A stretch of 64,000 bases of DNA from Nocardia colli (GTDB lineage Bacteria > Actinomycetota > Actinomycetes > Mycobacteriales > Mycobacteriaceae). A program made the translations under genes and the position numbers. The notes below the pieces were generated by a model. The model had not been told where the DNA came from. It was given only the letters and a program-made list of their open reading frames with translations, and did no database searches. The DNA lies in assembly GCF_008704205.1 (NCBI RefSeq), contig NZ_VXLC01000027.1, forward strand, positions 62,001-126,000, given 5' to 3'. This document shows, piece after piece, positions 60,241 through 64,000 of the stretch. How positions within the stretch are numbered: position 1 is the stretch's first letter; each line of letters starts with the position of its first letter.

Positions 60241-60277
60241 GTGACCACGCTCTCTACTAGGTAGAGCACGTGGTTAC
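60241..60277. promoter_or_regulatory. 37-bp nested palindrome upstream of the sigma operon
   Basis: The sequence has an inner perfect dyad CTCTAC-TAG-GTAGAG (60252-60266) flanked by GTGACCACG (60241-60249) and CGTGGTTAC (60269-60277), 8 of 9 matching as inverted repeats. It lies 23 to 59 bp upstream of the proposed GTG start, so it could be a repressor or activator site covering the promoter. Confidence 0.6.
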
Positions 60278-60317
60278 ACGCGTGGCGGTTCAACGGTGAT
60301 CGTGAGCCCGCAAACGA

Positions 60318-60351
60318 CAACTGCGCCACCTGAAATCAGGTGACGCAGTTG
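60318..60351 (-). terminator. strong hairpin downstream of msrBA
   Basis: A 16-bp stem, CAACTGCG-C-CACCTGA / TCAGGTG-A-CGCAGTTG, with one mismatch and a 2-nt loop, lies 12 bp after the msrA stop codon. On the msrA strand the tail is TTGTCGTTTGC, a weak U-rich run. It is probably the terminator separating msrBA from the sigma operon. Confidence 0.7.
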
Positions 60352-60363
60352 GTTTTCAACGCA

Positions 60364-60879
60364 TTACTGCGCGGCGTTCTCCCGCTTGGGCAGCTTCCAG
60401 CCCGGTCGCGGGAAGTGGCAGGTGTAGCCGTCCGGGTACTTCAGCAAATAGTCCTGGTGCTCGGCCTCGGCCTGCCAGAACTCACTCGCCGGCGTCACCT
60501 CGGTGACCACCTTGCCCGGCCACAGGCCGGAGGCGTCCACGTCGGCGATGGTGTCCAGCGCGACCTGCTTCTGATCCTCGTCGAGGTAGAAGATGGCCGA
60601 ACGGTAGCTGCTGCCGATGTCGTTGCCCTGACGATCCTTGGTGGTCGGATCGTGGATCTGGAACAGGAACTCCAGCAGCGCACGGTAGTCGGTCTGCGCG
60701 GGGTCGTAGATGATCTCCACGGCCTCCGCGTGACCCGGGTGGTTGCGGTAGGTGGGGTGATCGTTGCTGCCGCCGGTGTAACCGACTCGCGTCGACAACA
60801 CCCCCGGCTGCTTACGGATCAAGTCCTCCATGCCCCAGAAACATCCGCCGGCCAAAATCGCCTTGCGCGTGTCGGTCAC
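60364..60879 (-). CDS. msrA: peptide methionine-(S)-sulfoxide reductase MsrA
   Basis: This 171-aa cytosolic enzyme reduces the S-epimer of methionine sulfoxide in proteins. The GGCFWGMED motif with catalytic Cys13, the STRVGYTGG loop and the EHQDYL motif are those of MsrA. It starts at GTG 60879 with GGAGG in the end of msrB and a GTGA overlap, so MsrB and MsrA are made together. The gene ends at a strong hairpin. Confidence 0.97.
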   Translation of the reverse strand: MTDTRKAILAGGCFWGMEDLIRKQPGVLSTRVGYTGGSNDHPTYRNHPGHAEAVEIIYDPAQTDYRALLEFLFQIHDPTTKDRQGNDIGSSYRSAIFYLDEDQKQVALDTIADVDASGLWPGKVVTEVTPASEFWQAEAEHQDYLLKYPDGYTCHFPRPGWKLPKRENAAQ

Positions 60880-61331
60880 GCGTCCTCCTTCGTGAACAGA
60901 GTCCGGTACTGCGCATACCCTTCCGCCTCGAGGTCGTCGAGGTGGACGAAACGCAGTGCCGCCGAATTGATGCAGTACCGCAGGCCGCCTTCGGCCTTCG
61001 GCCCGTCGGTGAAAACGTGCCCGAGATGGCTGCCGCCGTGCGCCGAACGCGCCTCGGTGCGAATCATCAGATGGCTGAAGTCTCGCTTCTCGACCACATT
61101 CGCGGCGTCGATCGGCTTGGTGAAACTCGGCCAGCCCGATCCGCTCTCGAACTTGTCGACCGAGGCGAACAACGGCTCACCCGACACCACATCGACGTAG
61201 ATGCCAGGCTCGTGATTGTCCCAGTATTCGCCCGTGAATGCGCGCTCGGTCCCGTTCTCCTGGGTGACGTGGTACTGCTCAGGGGACAGGGCGGCGACGG
61301 CCGCGGGATTCCTGTTGTATTCCGGTGCCAC
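60876..61331 (-). CDS. msrB: peptide methionine-(R)-sulfoxide reductase MsrB
   Basis: This 151-aa enzyme reduces the R-epimer of methionine sulfoxide. Motifs SGSGWPSF, HLGHVF and the catalytic RYCINSAALRF are visible. The two CxxC zinc pairs of many MsrBs are absent, so it is the zinc-free type. GTG 61331 follows AGGAGG. It is the first gene of the msrB-msrA oxidative-stress operon. About 95 bp upstream (61334-61428) is plain promoter-length sequence. Confidence 0.96.
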   Translation of the reverse strand: MAPEYNRNPAAVAALSPEQYHVTQENGTERAFTGEYWDNHEPGIYVDVVSGEPLFASVDKFESGSGWPSFTKPIDAANVVEKRDFSHLMIRTEARSAHGGSHLGHVFTDGPKAEGGLRYCINSAALRFVHLDDLEAEGYAQYRTLFTKEDA

Positions 61332-61428
61332 ATGACCTCCTCATATCGGCCCCACGTATAACCCGGGCTCCAGGTGGGAAAGTCCCCGCGTGGCCGGACG
61401 TCACACTTCGGTCATCATTGTCCGCCAC

Positions 61429-62199
61429 TCAGTGTGCCGCGTCGATGAATGCCCCGTCTACCAGCAGCGGAACGGTCCGGCTCGCGTCGATTTCGATCGC
61501 GACGGCGACATCATCGGCGAATCCGATAGCGGCCAGCTCGCGGCCGGAGGCGCAGTGGGAGATCAGCGACGGCACGTCGGCGGTCGCGTCATGAACGGTT
61601 TGTGCGGCCGAGGCTTCCGGCGACAGTGGTCCGGCGCCGTTCGCGGCGAGCGCCGAGATGACCGCGGCCGCCCCGAACCAGTCCTCGATCGCGGGACGCA
61701 ATACGTCCTGACCTGGCCAATGTTCCCCCGCGGCGATCACCGCGATCGGCCGCTCGACCGTGCCCCAGCCTTGCCGGACGATCCAGCGGGCGACCGCGGA
61801 CGCGTTCCGCAGGCAGGCCGCGATCACCGGCACTCCGGTGACCGCGGCCGAAATCGCCGATCCGTTCGGCGACGGCAACACCAGGCGGGCCGGGGCAGGC
61901 GCCCGGCGCAGCGCCGCGGGCGATAGCGACCACGGCTGCTGCTCGGACACCGCCTTGCGCCCGACGGCCAGCCGGGCGTCCTGGTCGGCCGCGAACGCCG
62001 CGGCGCTCTCGTTTCGCCACGGATAGGGAAATACCCGCGTGCCCGCGTCGACCGCGACCGACACCGATGTCGTGAAGGACAGCACGTCGACCACGACGAC
62101 CGCCGCGCTATCGGGCCCTAACGCCCGCGCACCCGCCAAACCCCAGTCGATTCGCACTCCCCACGGAAGTTGCTTCGACCACTCGGGAATCTCCGGCAT
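61429..62199 (-). CDS. 2-phosphosulfolactate phosphatase-like protein (ComB family)
   Basis: This 256-aa protein has the ComB-family motifs: VVVVDVLSFTTSV (Asp/Ser-rich metal site), LPSPNGS, GEHWPGQDVLRPAIEDW and HCASGREL. The archaeal prototype hydrolyses 2-phosphosulfolactate in coenzyme M synthesis, but actinobacteria have no coenzyme M. The bacterial relatives are therefore Mg2+ phosphatases of unknown substrate. It is cytosolic and probably monocistronic. The start codon is ATG 62199. Confidence 0.87.
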   Translation of the reverse strand: MPEIPEWSKQLPWGVRIDWGLAGARALGPDSAAVVVVDVLSFTTSVSVAVDAGTRVFPYPWRNESAAAFAADQDARLAVGRKAVSEQQPWSLSPAALRRAPAPARLVLPSPNGSAISAAVTGVPVIAACLRNASAVARWIVRQGWGTVERPIAVIAAGEHWPGQDVLRPAIEDWFGAAAVISALAANGAGPLSPEASAAQTVHDATADVPSLISHCASGRELAAIGFADDVAVAIEIDASRTVPLLVDGAFIDAAH

Positions 62200-62221
62200 C
62201 AGTTCGACGAATTCTCGACGA

Positions 62222-62521
62222 TCAGAAGAAGTACGCGGTGCCCGAAGAACTTCCGGTCCCGTAGCCCATGCTCTTCAGCCAATTACGAAAGTTGATCAAC
62301 GCATTACCGACCGGCCCCGGATCGGAGCACGAACCACCGACCGAGGAGAAGGTGCACCCGTCATCCGCCACCGCGGACGTCCCGATTTCACGGCCGGCGA
62401 GCTGCCCGCTCTCCGCCGACGCCGTCGCCGATCCGGCCAGTACACCGGCGACCACGCCACCGGCTACCAGGACACTGCTGATTCCACGTTTCCACTGCAC
62501 GCTGTCATTGGATGTACTCAT
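62222..62521 (-). CDS. small secreted hypothetical protein
   Basis: This 99-aa protein has a signal peptide (basic WKRG, then SSVLVAGGVVAGVLAG and an ATASAE cleavage site) and a mature part with two Cys in DDGCTFSSVGGSCSD, likely a disulfide, and a Gly/Ser-rich tail. I do not recognise a family. ATG 62521 is used because the longer frame puts extra residues before the signal peptide. It is likely an exported small protein. Confidence 0.7.
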   Translation of the reverse strand: MSTSNDSVQWKRGISSVLVAGGVVAGVLAGSATASAESGQLAGREIGTSAVADDGCTFSSVGGSCSDPGPVGNALINFRNWLKSMGYGTGSSSGTAYFF

Positions 62522-62612
62522 TCGTACGAAGCTACCGCACCGTGCAGTGAAACCGTTTGTCCCGCAGTACACCCCAACTCTGGGGTCTCGCGGAATTCGC
62601 CGATCGGTGCGA

Positions 62613-63278
62613 CTAACCCAATCGGGCGTTATTGATCACGACCGGCTGGGCCGGCAGCCCGTCGCGTTCACCGCGTTCGGTCGGCGTGATGCCTGCGGCG
62701 ACCATCCGATCGAGCACGTCCATTCCGCTCACGACCTGGCCGAGCACCGAATAGTTCGCCGGGATATGCGCGAACGAGTGCACGATGAAGAATTCGCTGC
62801 CGTTGGTGCCGGGCCCCTGATTGCCCATCGCCACGGTGCCGCGCTCGTAGGTCTCGGTGCCGTCGACCTCATCGGGGAACTGGTAGCCGGGGCCGCCCTT
62901 CTCCACCTCGTAGATGTCGCCGCACTGCAAGACGCCGAGGCGTGCGCTGTCGGTCAGCCGCCAGCACTGGCTCTGATCGTAAAAGCGTTGCAGCACCAGG
63001 CTTGCCATGTTCTGCGCGGCGCACGGTGCGGCACCGGCCCGGTTCAGTCGCACGGTCACCGGCCCGTAGTTGAACTGGAAGGTCACGTCCATGGTGCCGA
63101 CGGCCAGCGCGACCGGCGGCGGCGACACCACCGGACGGGCCGCGGCGTTGTCCGGCGCGGTCGGCGTGAAGCTGCACGGCACGACGGGCGGTCCGGCCGA
63201 GGCCGGGACGGTGCCCGCGACCAGGCCGGACAACGATAGGACGGAGATGGCGAGCGCAGCGCCCCAGCGTGAATTCAT
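62613..63278 (-). CDS. secreted cyclophilin-type peptidyl-prolyl isomerase
   Basis: This protein of about 221 aa has an N-terminal signal peptide (ALAISVLSLSGLVAG, then VPASAG) and a cyclophilin domain: FQFNYGPVTVRLNR, FYDQSQCWRL, GTVAMGNQGPGTNGSEFFIV and YSVLGQVVSGMDVLDRM. It should catalyse proline isomerisation in exported proteins. Several catalytic positions differ from the canonical set, as in many secreted mycobacterial PPIases. ATG 63278 is the start; TTG 63287 would add only three residues. The next gene upstream is a DsbA-like oxidoreductase, so both may serve extracytoplasmic folding. Confidence 0.88.
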   Translation of the reverse strand: MNSRWGAALAISVLSLSGLVAGTVPASAGPPVVPCSFTPTAPDNAAARPVVSPPPVALAVGTMDVTFQFNYGPVTVRLNRAGAAPCAAQNMASLVLQRFYDQSQCWRLTDSARLGVLQCGDIYEVEKGGPGYQFPDEVDGTETYERGTVAMGNQGPGTNGSEFFIVHSFAHIPANYSVLGQVVSGMDVLDRMVAAGITPTERGERDGLPAQPVVINNARLG

Positions 63279-63335
63279 AGCGTGCAAACTAGCCGATAAT
63301 GCCGAATCAAGTTCACTAAAGCGGCAATCCGCTCA

Positions 63336-64000
63336 CTATCGCGCAGCGGTGATCAGTGGGGTGAGGCCTTCGGGGCCGAAGAGGGGCTTGGCCTCGGTGA
63401 CCTGTTGGCCGTTGACGAAGACCGAGGGGGTGGACTTGATGCCGCCGGCGAGCAGTTCCTTGGTCTTCGTGCGCAGGTAGGAGTCGTACTTGCGGTCGGT
63501 AATGCATTGGGCCACTGCCGGATCCGGGTAGCCGGCGTCCCTGGCGATCTCCAGCAGCCGGTCGTCGGGCAGGCCGTCACCGCCCTCGGCGGGCTGGTTC
63601 TGGAACATCGCGGCCAGCCAGCTCTGGTACTTCGACGGGTCCGCTTCGGCGACGCAGTAGGAGGCGTTGCCTGCTCGCGACGAGTACTGGGTGGTCGACG
63701 CACGGTCCAGGAACGAGATGACGTTGTATTCGACGATGGCCGAACCGCTGGTCACGGCGTCTTCGAGCACCTTGGCGTTGGCCTTCTCGAACATCTGGCA
63801 GGCCGGGCATTGCAGGTCGGCGACGACGCGGACGACGACCTTCGCGGCCGGGTCGCCGATCCGGACCGCGCCGTTGTCGGTCACGCCCGCAGGGGTGGCG
63901 GGCAACTGCTCGGCCATCGGCAGCGGGCTGGCGCTCTGGACCGGTTTCGGCGTGCCGATGACGTCCTTGGTGAGGTCGCGCGCGACGATCCCGACGCAGA
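63336..64000 (-). CDS. DsbA-like thiol-disulfide oxidoreductase, 5' end beyond window
   Basis: The reading frame stays open from 63336 to the window edge (at least 221 codons), so the N-terminus lies outside. A thioredoxin-fold DsbA domain shows VADLQCPACQMF (CxxC active site) and a C-terminal GIKSTPSVFVNGQQV with the cis-Pro. The segment before it is Pro/Ser-rich, as in membrane-anchored actinobacterial DsbA/BdbD-like proteins. It would oxidise or isomerise exported proteins, matching the neighbouring secreted cyclophilin. Confidence 0.9.
   Translation of the reverse strand, partial: CVGIVARDLTKDVIGTPKPVQSASPLPMAEQLPATPAGVTDNGAVRIGDPAAKVVVRVVADLQCPACQMFEKANAKVLEDAVTSGSAIVEYNVISFLDRASTTQYSSRAGNASYCVAEADPSKYQSWLAAMFQNQPAEGGDGLPDDRLLEIARDAGYPDPAVAQCITDRKYDSYLRTKTKELLAGGIKSTPSVFVNGQQVTEAKPLFGPEGLTPLITAAR

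Overview
The window is high-GC DNA with actinobacterial start and ribosome-binding-site habits: many GTG starts, GGAGG boxes and 4-nt ATGA/GTGA gene overlaps. The gene families (F420/deazaflavin-type oxidoreductases, MpaB/DUF2236 proteins, ECF sigma plus Rieske pair, FAAL-started PKS/NRPS, many TetR regulators) point to Mycobacteriales. Nocardia or a close relative is my best guess, inferred from gene content and not from any marker gene.

Layout. 1-8 kb: a GlxA-type regulator, an HD-domain protein, an alpha/beta hydrolase, a siderophore-interacting flavoprotein with an iron-box-like site, a nitroreductase and an amino-acid permease. Two non-coding arrays of long palindromes lie here (2.65-3.72 kb and 7.24-7.98 kb), each between convergent genes. 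8-17.4 kb: a TetR regulator divergent from two MpaB-family oxygenases and a [2Fe-2S] ferredoxin whose coding sequence carries an in-frame 36-bp minisatellite; then a small two-gene operon, an AarF/UbiB-type kinase, an EEP nuclease/phosphatase and a DHA2-type MFS exporter.

18.0-43.7 kb: a co-directional, mostly overlapping hybrid PKS/NRPS gene cluster. Order: CPBP membrane protease, PKS (ACP-KS-AT-ACP), NRPS (C-PCP-C-A-PCP), PKS (KS-AT-ACP), NRPS (C-A-MT-PCP-TR), fatty acyl-AMP ligase, BtrH-like acyltransferase/C39-like protein, FkbH-like protein, free-standing ACP, a MaoC-SDR fusion, and a two-gene ABC exporter. My reading is that a FAAL-activated acyl chain is loaded on the N-terminal ACP, extended by malonate, passed through an NRPS module with no adenylation domain, an NRPS module of unassigned specificity and a second malonate module, condensed with threonine (code read as DFWNVGMVHK) that is probably N-methylated, and released reductively as an aldehyde or alcohol. 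FkbH, ACP and BtrH-like proteins look like a glyceryl (or related) acyl-ACP side branch. No PPTase, thioesterase or pathway-specific regulator is present. I do not recognise the product.

43.7-64 kb: chromosomal accessory and housekeeping genes. They include SnoaL-like proteins, a DUF6886-type pseudogene, an XRE regulator/SDR pair, MepB, an LLM oxidoreductase, GNAT, a Rox-like FAD monooxygenase with a divergent TetR regulator, DinB, an ADP-ribosylglycohydrolase, a KOW mini-protein, a Ddn-like protein facing a TetR regulator across three palindromic operators, and a sterol-desaturase-type hydroxylase. They continue with a redox operon (ECF sigma, Rieske protein, cupredoxin, Tat metallophosphoesterase, membrane protein), msrB-msrA, a ComB-like phosphatase, a secreted cyclophilin and a DsbA-like protein cut by the window end.
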